A stretch of DNA of 64,000 nucleotides from Liopterus haemorrhoidalis (Eukaryota; Arthropoda; Insecta; Coleoptera; Dytiscidae), in NCBI GenBank assembly GCA_963971575.1, contig OZ020611.1, positions 245,978,654 to 246,042,653 of the forward strand, in the 5' to 3' direction. The position numbers and the translations under genes are program-made. Numbering within the stretch: position 1 is the stretch's first letter; every line of letters starts with the position of its first letter. Shown in pieces: positions 11,041-22,174 of the stretch. The notes beneath the pieces were generated by a model. The model was not told where the DNA came from, ran no database searches, and saw only the letters and a list, made by a program, of their open reading frames with translations.

Positions 11041-12120
11041 CAGTGGCGCAGCCAGGATTTTGTCTTGGGGAGGATGGAATCAAATTTCGAGGGCACGCGA
11101 GCCGTATACGGCCCTCAACCTCATTTTTTGTGGCCCCTGAAGCGGTTATCAAAATCACTTGAGCTTATTTAGCAGAAAAATATGTTTAAAAATGTAAAAT
11201 ATACTCTCTTCCCCTTTTCTGTTTATAAAAAAATGTCAAGAAACCCTTCGCGATATTTATAGTTCCGTCACTGCTTATCATTTTGTATGTAAAATAGACT
11301 GCGACCCATATCAGTTCGACACCCCTGCTGTTGGATATTGTTGTCTATATCAAATAATAATTTCATTATTTGTTGATAAAAAAATGTAATTGTTAATCCA
11401 TGTATCAAAAACTTTTTTTCTTCGATAAATACATATTTATTTATATTTTTCGTGGGATATATTTTTGAAGTCTTAATATAATTGTGTCCCCCCCCCCTCT
11501 AAATACGTCACTGTTGTTCAGAACAACTTATATCAGTCCTTTTTGTGTGTAAAACATCATAATTTCAAAAATACCTAAGAAGATATTGATATTCACATTT
11601 ATCTACAAAATAAAACCAAATACCGATTTTAAGAGCTCGATTATCTTCAAAACTACTCTCTTTATTATATTTCTACTATATCTACTCTATTTCACGTTTG
11701 AGGTGTCATTTTAAAATTACATTCTGAAGGTTATACCGAAGTCAAATTTCCACTTTATCTTATCTGAATCCAGTAATTAGTTGTTTAAAACAATTTTATC
11801 ATTTGACTGGGCGAATATTTTAGTCGATGTGTCAGGGGGGAAAAGGATCAACGCTCCTCTTCATATAATTCGTTCGAGCATATTTGGAAAGTGATGTATT
11901 TTCACTTGAACAATAATTATGTCGCAAGCTTAGTAGGCAAGCTTAAAAAAATATTTATTTATACGAAAAAAAAAAAATGTCAATATTTTTACAATGAAGT
12001 AATTGAAAAATTAACTACTGTTGTGGTTAACAATTTTATCTTCAACTCTCCGAGCAGCGCCGAGTAATCTGCTGGTCCTCGGAAGGGCCCAGCCCCCCCC
12101 CCCCCTCCCGCCTCAGGCTG
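11041..12120. mobile_element. hAT-like non-autonomous element, copy 1
   Basis: The left end reads CAGTGGCGCAGCCAGGATTT and the right end, in reverse, CAGCCTGAGGCGGGAGGGG. The interior is homologous, in opposite orientation, to the longer copy at 39761-41857: both hold the TCTACAAAATAAAACCAAAT block and the TGTCAGGGGGGAAAAGGATC block. The target duplication is not clear here. An inner CAGTGACGTATTTAGAGG end (read in reverse from 11518) hints at a further nested element. Confidence 0.7.
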
Positions 12121-12396
12121 TGCGCATGCTTGGTATCGTTTTTATCATTTTCTATTATTTCTTAATAAAATGGTAAAAAACAATTTTCTTTGTCTTTATG
12201 AGGCAGATTTTTGTAGGTCAGAAATTATGGCCTAACAATTTTGAATAAGGATATCAAATAAAAGATCTCAACGGGCGAATAGAGGCGGATTTGATTTGTT
12301 GAAAAAAATAATAATAGTAAAACAATTAAAATGTGTTAGATAAATTTTGTTCTCTATTCGATTACTCAGAAATATTGGTCTAAAAATCTAAATATA
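12121..12396. other. Unassigned AT-rich DNA
   Basis: Nothing recognised. Confidence 0.3.
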
Positions 12397-13032
12397 CCGA
12401 ATTTTTCGGACCATAAGACGCACCTTTTTACGCAGAAAAATCGCCTTAAAATTGTGGTGCGTCTTATGGTCCCAAGGTATAGGTACGTTGTTTAAAAAGT
12501 GTGCGATGTTAGTGTGGAATCAATTCAGCGCACATAAAACAGAATCAACCAAAAAAATGTAATAGTAATAAATACAGAATTAGCTGTCATTTCTGGAGGC
12601 TTTACAAGTCAACGACAACCCTTGGATGTGTTGATTCATAAACCATTTAATAATTTTATACGGGAAGAGTGGAACAAACGAATGATAAAGCCAAATCACG
12701 ATGTTACAGCGACAGAATGTACGAAACGGACAATTTCATTAGTACCTGGCTAAAAAATTCATGAGAAGCTGTAAAAGAAAAGACAATTATAAAGTCTTTT
12801 AAGAAAAGCGTTATAAGCAACGCATTGGATAGTATCGAAGATGACTTGGTTTTTGAAGAAATTGATAACCATAGTTCAGACGAAAATAATACGAACAGTG
12901 TCATAAGTGAGACGAGTGATAGTACAGATAAACAGAATGTTGCTGGTACAAGTAATCGTAATAATAAATATTTTTTCTAAAAATTGTCTCGAAAATTTGG
13001 ATGCGTCTTATCTTATGGTCCGAAAAATACGG
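12397..13032 (+). mobile_element. pogo/Tigger-type element, deleted
   Basis: The termini are CCGAATTTTTCGGACCATAA and, in reverse from 13032, CCGTATTTTTCGGACCATAA, flanked by TA (12395-12396, 13033-13034). The GCGTCTTATGGTC subterminal motif recurs at both ends. This terminus type is well known from pogo-like transposons. A transposase remnant lies inside. Confidence 0.8.
12583..12980 (+). pseudogene. pogo/Tigger transposase C-terminal relic
   Basis: The first frame gives AVISGGFTSQRQPLDVLIHK and PFNNFIREEW, the conserved end of the pogo DDE domain (usual form: PGG-TS--QPLDV-INKPFK). After stops near 12753 the reading continues in another frame with IIKSFKKSVISNALD and an acidic tail (SIEDDLVFEEID). 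The N-terminal CENP-B-like helix-turn-helix and most of the catalytic core are missing, so it cannot transpose itself. Confidence 0.75.
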
Positions 13033-14108
13033 TAATTATATTTTTTACTAGGTTTCTTTCTTTTCCCGTACTGTAGATTTTGTAATTAACTTTAATAGAA
13101 TAGATATAATGGAGCTGGCATTGTATTTGCATATTGAGGAATGGTTGGAGGGGTGCAGTGGGGTGAGATGGTGGGGTTTATTTATCGGTGGTGCATTCAT
13201 TATAGCGCCAGACGAAAACAATATTTCATGCAATCTGCACACGGCCATTAACAGGTGGGCTACCAGCACACCTACCCAATACGAACAGATATTAAGCCAA
13301 GCACACACCTAACGAAAACCCGCTAACATCATTTGTCACAGTCGCCTTTTCTTCGACAAAGAAGCTGCGAACAAGAATATGGTGCAGCTTGCCCGAAGGA
13401 TTGTTGCTAGCACGTCACTGACTGTTCGTTGATACAAGTTGCTCTGCGTAGTAAATCATAAACAAGTTTATGGCTATTACGTAAATATATTGCATTATTT
13501 AATTTCCTTTATCGCACTTCCTTTATGGCTGTTTTAGATTAAATTTATCACTTCCCCCCCAGACATTAAATACAGAACATTTAATAATACAATGGACAGC
13601 CATTGACGTATATTACCTTATCTTTATTACCGAGATAAACATTTTATTACATATTACTGACCTCTTCCTAATTTTATTACATCACCTTATATTACAGCTA
13701 CATCATCTCGGTTCGGATTCGGCCCGACGCTCTGTAATATAGATATATTCGGACCCGTGCTGAGTGCTTTTTTCCGAAAAAATCCTGACTCCAACTCCGC
13801 AATTTTAAAAGCTTGTAGCTGACTCCTCCCCCAACTCGTCTCCGACTCCGACTCCAACTCCAACACCGATTCGAACTGCATAATATATTATAAATGCAAA
13901 TATATGAATAAGTACTTATTCATTTAATAATATTGATAGATGTAGCTGCTAACTCTTGATGGAACATGATTCCACAAAATATTTTATTAAAACTTAATAT
14001 ATTTCTGCTTGTTAGGCCATTTTTAGGAGAATGAATGTATAAGAAATGCTGACAATATTACCTAAATATAAAGGTTAACTATTGCGAACAAATAGATGTG
14101 GGAAGGGA
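13033..14108. other. Unassigned DNA with a hAT-like fragment
   Basis: Within 13785-13875 the motif GACTCC/AACTCC is repeated. It resembles the inverted GGAGTCGGAGTC terminus of the hAT at 20853-21893, so a decayed end of that family is likely. Nothing else was identified. Confidence 0.35.
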
Positions 14109-14403
14109 TTAGGAAATACCATTGACCACAGTCCTCAGAATGGGAGATTCCAACAGATCCAATTGTTCATTAATGAGATTATGCCCTTCTCGCTGTGCAT
14201 ATTTAATCTCAAATGCCTCTAAGAAGTACATGGGTTTGTCACTTTTATTTTCTAAATGTAAAGTTTCTAAATTTTTTTCATTGCAATGGTGACCGTTTTC
14301 TATTAGATGTTTGGCTAAATTGGATGATTCAGGTTTATTATATTTCCATGCAGTGTTTTTGAAATCTGACTTTAAAATTACGTTTACCTATATACCACAT
14401 AAA
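14109..14403 (-). pseudogene. Penelope-like GIY-YIG endonuclease fragment
   Basis: An uninterrupted frame of about 98 codons on the minus strand encodes YIGKRNFKSDFKNTAWK, then SSNLAKHLIENGHHC, then YFLEAFEIKYAQREGHNLIN ending in NEQLDLL. The order Y-I-G-K, an H-x-x-E-N-G-H segment and a final E-x-x-x-I plus NLINEQ is the layout of the GIY-YIG nuclease that ends Penelope-like retroelement proteins, where it nicks target DNA. The reverse transcriptase part is not seen upstream. It could instead come from a free-standing GIY-YIG domain, but the NLLN-E tail favours Penelope. Confidence 0.6.
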
Positions 14404-15906
14404 ATAGGTAAAAAAAGGAAGCTAGTATAATATTTTTAATATTTAATTATTAAAAATAAAAATGAAATGTGAGATCAAAAGTCGTGTGTTCAATTGACTT
14501 ATGTTCATCTGTCGCTATGATAATATGTCACAGTGTTCATTTGTCGTGTGTTAAAATGTGTCTATGTTCATCTGTCTCATGTTAATCTGTCCTATGTTCA
14601 AATGTTGTGGAATCATCTGTAGCAGTTTGTTTTTTGTATAAATTAATTATTATTTTTACATTACCATTCGCAAAAAAAAATCTTGGTGCGCACCTGTTGC
14701 TGTATATAACACTCACAATTTAACAAAAATAAAATTAATATTAAATAAAAAACTTCTGAAATAAATAAATTTGTTTAAAAATTCAGTTGCACTATTCCGG
14801 TTCATACCGATCTGCACGACTTTATTTTTACAAATTTTTAGATAAAAATTTACACATTTTTCGTAAAAATATTGTATATATAATATTAGGGAGTGCTATT
14901 ATAACTGTGTAATGGGGCAGTGAATTTATGCGTACGTCACTGCAGTTACCGGAGACAATCTGCGCTCAAGTGTCACTGCGCGAGCAGGTGTCTCTCTAAC
15001 CGGTCCACCGGGCCACCAGTCCACCACATCTTACCAAATCTCCTACATATCATTAATTTATTTACCAGCATCAGCCTCTCTCCCTCTGTCCCCCTGGCCC
15101 CTCATCGGGGAGACTTTTAATAAAATAAAAAATATTTTCGGTTTGGCCACGTGTGTTCGGTGGCCGTTGCTCGTTGCGTGGTCGTCTCCACCTGCCAGGC
15201 AGCCAGGCAGCCCGAGCCAAGCACCTGGAATTTCTCATTAATCTAATGAAATACATCAATATTTAATTAATGACAGATTGGACATTTAAATATCGTATGT
15301 CTCGGGAATTATAAGAGTTTTTTGTTTGCAAACATCGCGTGACACACGACTCTTTAAATCTACTCTCTCTGACTTTTTTAAATGTTTACAACTGTTTGCT
15401 TCTTATGTAAGTGCGTTGTTTTAAACCAGATTCTTGTTCAGTTGAGATGATTGTCATTATTTGTGAAGAGCTCGTTATGTTTATTTCTTCACTACTCTGG
15501 CATTACACTATTGGCGGTATTCTGAAGTTTCGATGGTAACACCCGTTAACTTTACACCAATGAAAATAACATTGCTCTATTAAATCAGGTTTAACATCGC
15601 TGAAAAGAACTGTATTCTGAACAAGTGGGACGGCTAAACAAAAGCAGCCACAGGTATGGTCATAACATGCATTAAACTCATTTTGTCATGACAGCGAACA
15701 ATATTAAGTTTATTTGCAAGAGATGGCAGAATGCATTTATAGTTAGAGAGTAAACGAAGGTTTTTTTTTTTATACAAGCAGACCATAGTATAAATGACAT
15801 AATTATTTTTTACCGATTGGAAGACTGAGAAAATTTGAGCCGTGCAAAATACTGTAAGCTTTATCGGAACAAAAATCCATTTAATCCTTAAATTATTTTG
15901 TATTTT
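14404..15906. other. Unassigned; degenerate 14-18 bp repeats and a GC-rich island
   Basis: At 14480-14630 the motif TATGTTCATCTGTC recurs in imperfect form six or more times. GCACTATTCCGGTTCATACC at 14788 is a scrap of family A. A GC-rich island covers about 14990-15230. No gene was supported. Confidence 0.35.
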
Positions 15907-17212
15907 TACCGACCGTCAACATATATAAGGGAGGTATTGTGATCATACCGATTTTGACATTTCGAGATTTCGATGGATCTCCACGAATTGAGCTCCCTAC
16001 ATAACATTTTCACTATTTTTAGCATGATGTATGTCGGTCTGTCTGTCCGTCCGTCCGTCTGTTCGTCCGTCCGTCCGTCTGTCTGTCTGTGTACACGTGC
16101 AGAACAAATTCGGCTAAAAGGATTTTTATGAAACTTCATATTTAAGCTTCTGCCATCAATGGCACGAGTTGATCAACTTTAGGTAAAAATCGGTTGACTA
16201 GAAATGGGAGTTTACTCGTATCGATTATAAGATTTTTGCGAATATACAGCAACAGAAAAATATTTCGAAAAAATTTATTTAACAAAAGTTGCTATAAATG
16301 TATTAACCAATAACTTTTATTTGAGGCGTGTTTTGATATGACGAAAAATTTCGAAAACATTACAAAAATTTCGAAAAATTTTTGTAAAATTTTTTGATAC
16401 TTATATGTGCCGACCGGCGTAGCGTAGTGGTAACGCATCTGCACTGCGTTGCTAAGGTCTCGGGTTCGAATCCCGTTCAGGCATGGAATTTTCCACAAAA
16501 TGAGAATTGTCCTGGCTAATTGCCAAAGCAGCAAAGGCCATTAAAATAAAAAAAAAATAAAAAAAATTCTTATATGTAACGTTTCCATGGTCATGATAAA
16601 TAATATCTCTGTTAGAAAATATTAGGCGAAGTTATTTCTACTCTGCTGTTAGAATGTATTTTCTCCACGACCACTATAGAATTTACCAATTCTAAAATCA
16701 ATTCTGACTACAGAAAGTTAATATTCTAATACAAGATTTGGAATGTTATTCTAAAGCACTTATCTTCTTATGCATTTCGCGTGTATTTCATTCCATCACT
16801 TGTTATGGAATTACTATTCCATACTTGTTGTCTTTTGTTTTTGTAGGGTTACATTAAGATATATGCAACGTTTACATTAAATAAATGCAACACAACTTTC
16901 TAACCTAAAATAGTGGCCAATGTGCGGCATATTAATTTAAAATTAAACAAATAATAAATAAAAAAAATAGTTTAATTAATTGATTAATTTGTGATGTAAT
17001 ATAAATTATTTGTTAAGATAAAATGTTTGTTAAAATAATTATTTGTTAATTTATTTTTCTTTTTGGTGGTCGTGGAGAAAGTAGGGTCTGTGAATCGGTT
17101 GGAATGAGATAATTCGATGCTCGTGGTTCCTATACTATTATACACTTATAATATACTATTATACAAGAACTTTATAATGGCGGTCGGTCCTGTGGTGGCC
17201 ACAGCTGATATT
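15907..17212 (+). mobile_element. Helentron-like family B, copy B2 (two insertions)
   Basis: It starts with ACCGACCGTCAACATATATA, carries a (GTCY)n tract (16034-16090), and ends with TGGCGGTCGGTCCTGTGGTG and the hairpin CTGTGGTGGCCACAG before a T-run. A tRNA-derived SINE sits at 16409-16568. An unrelated stretch of about 490 bp (16664-17155) separates the GAATGTATT and TATACAAG parts that are contiguous in other copies; its ends partly pair through TTCTCCACGACCAC. Confidence 0.85.
16409..16568 (+). mobile_element. tRNA-derived SINE, full length
   Basis: The head has a polymerase III A box (TAGCGTAGTGG) and B box (GGTTCGAATCC) in the spacing of a tRNA, ending at TTCAGGCATGG. A unique 50-bp body and an A-rich tail follow. 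CTTATATGT repeats directly at both sides (16400-16408 and 16569-16577) as target duplication. The SINE splits a family B copy, so it is younger than that copy. The tRNA part resembles an elongator tRNA, but I do not assign its isotype. Confidence 0.9.
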
Positions 17213-17461
17213 TTTTCTTTTATTTTTATTATAAATTTATTAACAATTCAATATATTTTAAATAAGAATATAAATGCAATATTTTTATGATTCATTTTTA
17301 ATGATTTTAGTTAAAAAATAATAAAAATCTGTTCAAAATACGAATACCACGGATTTGAATTCGCTATGGTACACCTTAAAATAAATTCACGGTATATTTA
17401 ATACAGGCTGTGTTGTGTGAAAATAGCCATCGTTTCTGTGCGCCAGAAATATTAACTAACC
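17213..17461. other. Unassigned, ending in a retroposon tail
   Basis: 17410-17461 (AAAATAGCCATCGTTTCTGT, GTGCGCCAGAAATA, AACTAAC) matches the 3' tail of the retroposon at 22685-22966. The preceding 200 bp is unassigned. Confidence 0.4.
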
Positions 17462-17702
17462 CAGTGGTTCCCAAACTTTTTCGGGAGCCCTTAATATATT
17501 AAAATTTTCCCTCGGCGTCCCAAGTCAATACATTCAATCAGAGCCGTAGCAATGTTTTTCCTTGGCAAATGAACTAAATTGATAAAATTTACGTCCCCAA
17601 AAGCAAATGAAGAGCAAAACAAAAAGGTCCTCACCTCCCAAATTCAAGTGAAGAGCAAAAAAAAGGTCCTGGGTCTTCGCGGCGCACAATTTGGGAAAAG
17701 CT
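17462..17702. mobile_element. hAT-like fragment
   Basis: CAGTGGTTCCCAAACTTTTT at the left is a classic hAT terminus. CAATTTGGGAAAAGCTG near 17702 may be the degenerate partner. The interior has GAGCAAAAAAAAGGTCCT, which is also the core motif of the 183-bp satellite at 26049-27735. Confidence 0.5.
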
Positions 17703-17712
17703 GAATTTTCTT

Positions 17713-19062
17713 TAATATTTATTTATATTTATTTATTTATACATTGGGGAAGCTAACGGTTGCCCACAAGTAGCTTCCACGAAATACAATTAAATAGTGA
17801 ACAAAATCTTATAAATTATATTACAGATTGTGTACATAAACAAATTATATTAATTATTAAGTATCTCATTACAATTTATATTAATTAAGTATTTAGAAAT
17901 TATAAATCTCATTACAATAATTTTTTTAGTTTATTAAAAGTTAAGGAAAATATATCGAAATTTTTTAAATTATTGTTATATGAAATCATTATTCTATTAA
18001 TTGGTGAGTTCTTGCAACAGTTAGTTTTAAATTGATTAATGTAAAATAAATTTTGTGATCGTGTGGACTTGTTTGGTATTAAAAAGGTAAATTCATGTAC
18101 AAAGGTCTGTGTGTCAATCATATTATTGAAAATTTTGAATAATAGCAGGATATCGAATTTAGTTCTTCTTTGTTCTAATGATTTTAAATTGAAAAATTCT
18201 AATTTATCGGAATAAGAGTTCAGCTGAATATTAAATTTGTAGCAAAGGAAGTTTAACATTTTTTTTTTGAATACTTTCAATTCGTTTAATATATTTTGAA
18301 TATTGAGGATTCCAAACAGAAGTAGCATACTCTAGTTGAGGTCTTACAATTGAATTGTAAAGCAAAATGATTGATTTAATGTTTTGAAATGGTTTGGAAG
18401 TTCTCAAAACGAAGCCCAGTAGCTTATAGGATTTTTTTACAATTGTATCAATGTGTTCATTGAAAAGTAGTTTTGAGTCATATATGATGCCCAAGTCACG
18501 TATTGAATCTTTTCTTGATAATTGTTTATTGTTAATTGAGTACTTGAACATAATTTTAGTTTTCTTTCGGCTGAAGCTTACAATAAAACATTTGCTTAAA
18601 TTTAATGACAAGTATTTAGATTCACAATAATTATTTAACATTTTTAAATCTTCTTGCATTAAAATGCAATCTTCGATTGAATCTACAGTAGTGTAGAACT
18701 TCAAATCGTCGGCAAAAAGAACAAATTTGCATTTTTTAAAACAACTAAATATTGAGTTGATATAAATGTTAAATAATATTGGACCTAAATGGGAGCCTTG
18801 AGGTACACCTGAAGTTACTTCAATCAGACGAGATGTATAGCCGTTACATGATACATATTGGGATCTATTTTTGATGTAGGATTCAATCCAACGCAATAAG
18901 GATCCATGAATTCCAGCCTTAAATAGTGTATCGAGTAAGATGTTGTGAATGACCCTGTCAAACGCCTTACTGAAATCAGTGTAAATTACGTCAACTTGTT
19001 TCTTCTTGTCCATACTATTGGTCAGATATTGAGTAAATGGAATTAAGTTGGTTAGTACTGAT
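17713..19062 (-). mobile_element. Jockey-clade LINE, 5' part lost
   Basis: The minus-strand 3' end is an AT-rich tail of TAAATAAATA repeats at 17713-17745, as in Jockey-type LINEs. The reverse transcriptase lies upstream of it. A hAT (19063-20059) interrupts the copy on its 5' side. Sequence right of that hAT may continue the LINE for a few tens of bases. Confidence 0.8.
17909..19062 (-). pseudogene. Non-LTR reverse transcriptase (Jockey type), partial
   Basis: The frame 18231-19013 encodes 260 residues covering the RT core. Motif A is VIYTDFSKAFDR (residues 9-20), motif B is PQGSHLGPILF (71-81) and the catalytic motif C is FADDLKFY (100-107). The thumb region follows with VRPQLEYATSVWNPQYSKYI and QLEY/VWNP, typical of Jockey and CR1-like elements. 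A frameshift near 18240 moves the C-terminal part to another frame (17912-18328, KSLEQRRTKFDILLLFKI). The endonuclease and ORF1 are absent, so the protein, normally near 900 residues, is dead. Catalytic Asp residues are intact in what remains. Confidence 0.9.
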
Positions 19063-20059
19063 TAGAGATGGGAATTTCGGCTCAGTTTGCGGAACCGGAT
19101 CAGTGGAGGTCATTCAGTTTGTTGAGCCGGTTCATTGATCCGGCTCAGTGATCCGGTTAAGTAAACATGTCTCCGAAACACAGGACGGTCGTTAGTTCGT
19201 AGGTAGAAAGTCGCTTAGAGCCGGTTCTTGCAATATATAAACTGTAAATATGATCCCGAGACACAGGTCGGTCGGTTGTTCGGTCGTAGGTAGAACGTCG
19301 TTTACAGCCGGCTCTTGCTTAGAGCCGATTCTTGCAATATATGAACTGTAAACATGATCCCGAGACGCAGGTCGGTCGGTCGTTCGGTCGTAGGTAGAAC
19401 GTCGCTTAGAACCGACTCTTGCTCAGAGCCGGTTCTTGTAAACATGATCCCGAGACACAGGTCGGTCGGTCGTTCGGTAGAACGTCGCTTAGAGCTTGGA
19501 GGTAGAACGTCGCTTAGAGCCGACTCTTGCTTAGAGCCGGTTCTTTTAAACATGATCCCGAGACACAGGTCAGTCAGTTGCCGGTCGTCCGGTCGTAGGT
19601 AGAACGTCGCTTAGCCCCGACTCTTATCTAACATTTTTGAAACAAGCAATTCACTTTATGTAGCTACTGTATTTTAAACCAGATGTGTTAAGTTTATGGC
19701 GATGTTTATTGCCCTTATAAATCGTACATCTGGGATTTGGGCAATATTTTTAATATTTTTATATAGTATGGTTGTAAGAAAATACAGACTAACCCTATCA
19801 GTTTCAAATAAACTGCCCTACAAATTGATGACAAAATACACTTTATGATAATACATTACAAGCCAAGTTCTCGCGAAGTTCAACATGACATCGATCCAGA
19901 TCCGGATCACTCCGGTCACTGTTCATAATCGCCCGACCAATCGTATCCTTGAAACTTGAAACTATACAGTGAGCCGTGAGCCGGCTCATTTCAATTTGGT
20001 GAACCGTGTCACTTCGGTCAGTGTACTGAGCCGGTTCGTTCATGAACGACCGATCTCTA
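19063..20059. mobile_element. hAT element with 8-bp duplication (997 bp)
   Basis: TAGAGATGGGAATTTCGG starts the element and GACCGATCTCTA ends it. GTACTGAT lies directly outside both ends (19055-19062, 20060-20067). Subterminal regions are rich in GAGCCGGTTC-type motifs in both orientations. No transposase frame was seen, so it is non-autonomous. It interrupts a LINE. Confidence 0.9.
19166..19625. repeat. Imperfect tandem repeats inside the hAT
   Basis: About five units of 60-110 bp share ATGATCCCGAGACACAGGTC, GGTCGGTCGTTCGG, GTAGGTAGAACGTCGCTTAG and CCGGTTCTTG. The units vary by partial deletion. Open frames here on both strands are products of this repetition, not genes. Confidence 0.85.
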
Positions 20060-20067
20060 GTACTGAT

Positions 20068-20852
20068 TTATTAGTATTATTGACTATTAACAAAGTTCAC
20101 ATACTTATATTCAATGAAAATATATTTTTTTCCAACTACTTATAAAAATTGAAATAATATTTATAATGTATTTTATTATTTTATTACTTGAAGGTCGAAG
20201 CGCGGGGCTCTTAAAGGCGCGGGGCCTGGTGCAGGTGTCCCTTGCCCCCGCCTAGGGGCGGCCCTGGCACGAGTGTCCTAGTTTTTAATTTTAAATAGTG
20301 GCAACCCTAGACACCATTTAAGTTACGGCCACAGTTCCACTCGAGAGACTTGGTGGAACAGTGCGGCAATGGTGGCAGTAGTGAACGTTTATTAATTAAG
20401 TAAGTGCAGTAGAACAATGAGCGGTCGCAATATGTCTGGCCCTGCACGTATAACTATGTGTATAACTGCTCGCAGACAACATAAACATAATTAACCGCCA
20501 GTTCAAGTTCTCATTACAGACCTACCTGTGCACTTACTTAACCGCACCGTTCTTTCTCTCTGTGTGGGTATTAAATATTAGAATTGCATTGCATTTCTGT
20601 CCGTGTGTGTGTGTGTGTGTGTGCTCGGTGTGGGCATGTAATTAAATGTGTGTAATCATGTCGTGCGTGTGCGTGTTAGTGAGAGCTGGGTGATCTGAGC
20701 GGACTGTGATTGAAAGGCACACACACCATCAGTCGCCAGTCATAACATTTCCCACCAACACACCGGCCATAATGCTGCGAAAGTAATATGCAGACTATAG
20801 ATTTATAGAATGAGCAGTGGTGGCTTTTGCTTTGGTTACAGGTTTACGTAAC
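20068..20852. other. Unassigned, with a hAT end and a GT microsatellite
   Basis: 20190-20266 (GCCCCCGCCTAGGGGCGGCC then CTG) is the reverse of the CAGGGCCGCCCCTAGG hAT terminus; the other end is not found. A (GT)n run lies at 20596-20624. The rest is unassigned. Confidence 0.4.
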
Positions 20853-21318
20853 CAGGGATGGGGAGTCGGAGTCGGAGTCGGGAGTCGGGAGTCGAGGAGT
20901 CGAAGCTTTTTGGAGGAGTCGGAGTCGGGAGTCGGAAAAAGTTATCGACTCCCGACTCTTTGATTACATATTTATCAAGGATGAGAACAATCCGAAAACG
21001 AAAGTAAAATACCATACGACCAGAATTTTTTAAAGTACGGAAACAGGAACGACATTTTTTCTCTGTTCATGAACGAAAATGAAATTAAAAATATTCAATT
21101 CCGGTTTCCTTCACGCTTTCCAGTTAAAAATTTAATTAATTTTTAGTCATATCTAATTTTTCTTTTTCTGTATACTTTGTTTATTATGTTAAAACGAAAC
21201 TAAACTGGATTTTTATTTTCTCAAGTTGTAACGGGCTTTGTGATTATTTTATGTTTCATGTTGGCAGCTAAAATTTATATGTCAAAAGAAAAAAGTGACA
21301 TGTTATGAAAAATAAAGT

Positions 21319-21471
21319 ATAGTCTGTTCCAAACGATTAGGCGGAACTAGATTTTCGGTTAGTTCCGCCTAATCGTTTGGAACAGACTAACCGAAAATCA
21401 GACTAACCGAAAATCAGACTAACCGAAAATCTAGTTCCGCCTAAACCAAAGGAACAGACTTTATATAAAAT
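21319..21471. mobile_element. Small palindromic MITE
   Basis: AGTCTGTTCCAAACGATTAG is followed by its inverse within 65 bp. Then the unit GACTAACCGAAAATCA is iterated three times before a second inverse end (AAAGGAACAGACT). It lies within the hAT at 20853-21893. Confidence 0.7.
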
Positions 21472-21601
21472 ACAAAACAATTTTTATTTAAACTAATATA
21501 TTTGAAAATTTGTATTAAAAATGACTCAATAGTCAAGATGAAATGAAAATGACATTTTATAAAAACAGCTCACCCAAACCCAAGATATTTAATGTAAGTA
21601 T

Positions 21602-21778
21602 AGTCTGTTTTTTTGGTTTAAGCGGAATTAGATATCGAAATCTACTTTTAAGGATTGAATGAAGCTTTGTATCATTTTGTTTAACAAAAGCCCACTTTGA
21701 TAGTTAAAAAGTGAACTCGTGATAAATTAAGAAAATAAAAATTTCATTTAGTTCCGCTTAAACATTTGGAATAGACTT
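21602..21778. mobile_element. Related MITE
   Basis: AGTCTGTTTTTTTGGTTTAA, AGCGGAATTAG at the left and TAGTTCCGCTTAAACATTTG, GAATAGACT at the right are diverged TIRs of the same family as 21319-21471. No coding potential. Confidence 0.65.
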
Positions 21779-21989
21779 TACAATTTACCAGTGAAAGGAG
21801 TCGGGAGTCGGAGTCGGAGTCGATTTTCGAAAATACCGACTCCGGAGTCGAGAGTTGGGAGTCGATAAGTTTTCTGTCGACTCCCCATCCCTGTACGTAA
21901 CCCCCAAAATATACAAAAAAAATTTAAAATTTTCATAATAATAATAACCAACGCAATATATTTCTTATAATTAATATATTCCTTTTTTT

Positions 21990-22118
21990 ACCGACCGCCA
22001 ACATATATAAGGGAGGTATTGTGATCATAACAATTTTGACATTTCGAGATTTCGATGGATCTCCACGAATTGAGCTCCCTACATAACATTTTCACTATTT
22101 TTAACATGATGTCTGTCG

Positions 22119-22174
<56 letters not shown>

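Larger units (their letters stand above)
20853..21893. mobile_element. hAT element with 8-bp duplication (1041 bp)
   Basis: The left end is CAGGGATGGGGAGTCGGAGT and the right end mirrors it (CGACTCCCCATCCCTG). TACGTAAC flanks both sides (20845-20852, 21894-21901). GGAGTCG repeats fill the subterminal 80 bp at each end. The interior is AT-rich, lacks a transposase, and holds two smaller palindromic repeats. Confidence 0.92.

Noticed and set aside
10804..11172. 122-codon open frame ending in WRSQDFVLGRM
   Set aside because: The C-terminal part is simply the translated hAT terminus CAGTGGCGCAGCCAGGATTT. The upstream part has no motif and the frame crosses the element boundary.
19302..19602. Overlapping open frames rich in Arg, Ser and Thr on both strands
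   Set aside because: They lie in the tandem repeats of the hAT at 19063-20059 and change with repeat number.
17537..20266. A single large hAT from CAGAGCCGTAGC (17537) to GGGGCGGCCCTG (20266) holding the LINE and smaller hAT
   Set aside because: The ends look hAT-like, but the flanking 8-mers do not match and the termini do not pair well.
20596..20624. GT microsatellite as a regulatory Z-DNA element
   Set aside because: It is a plain simple repeat with no neighbouring gene to regulate.
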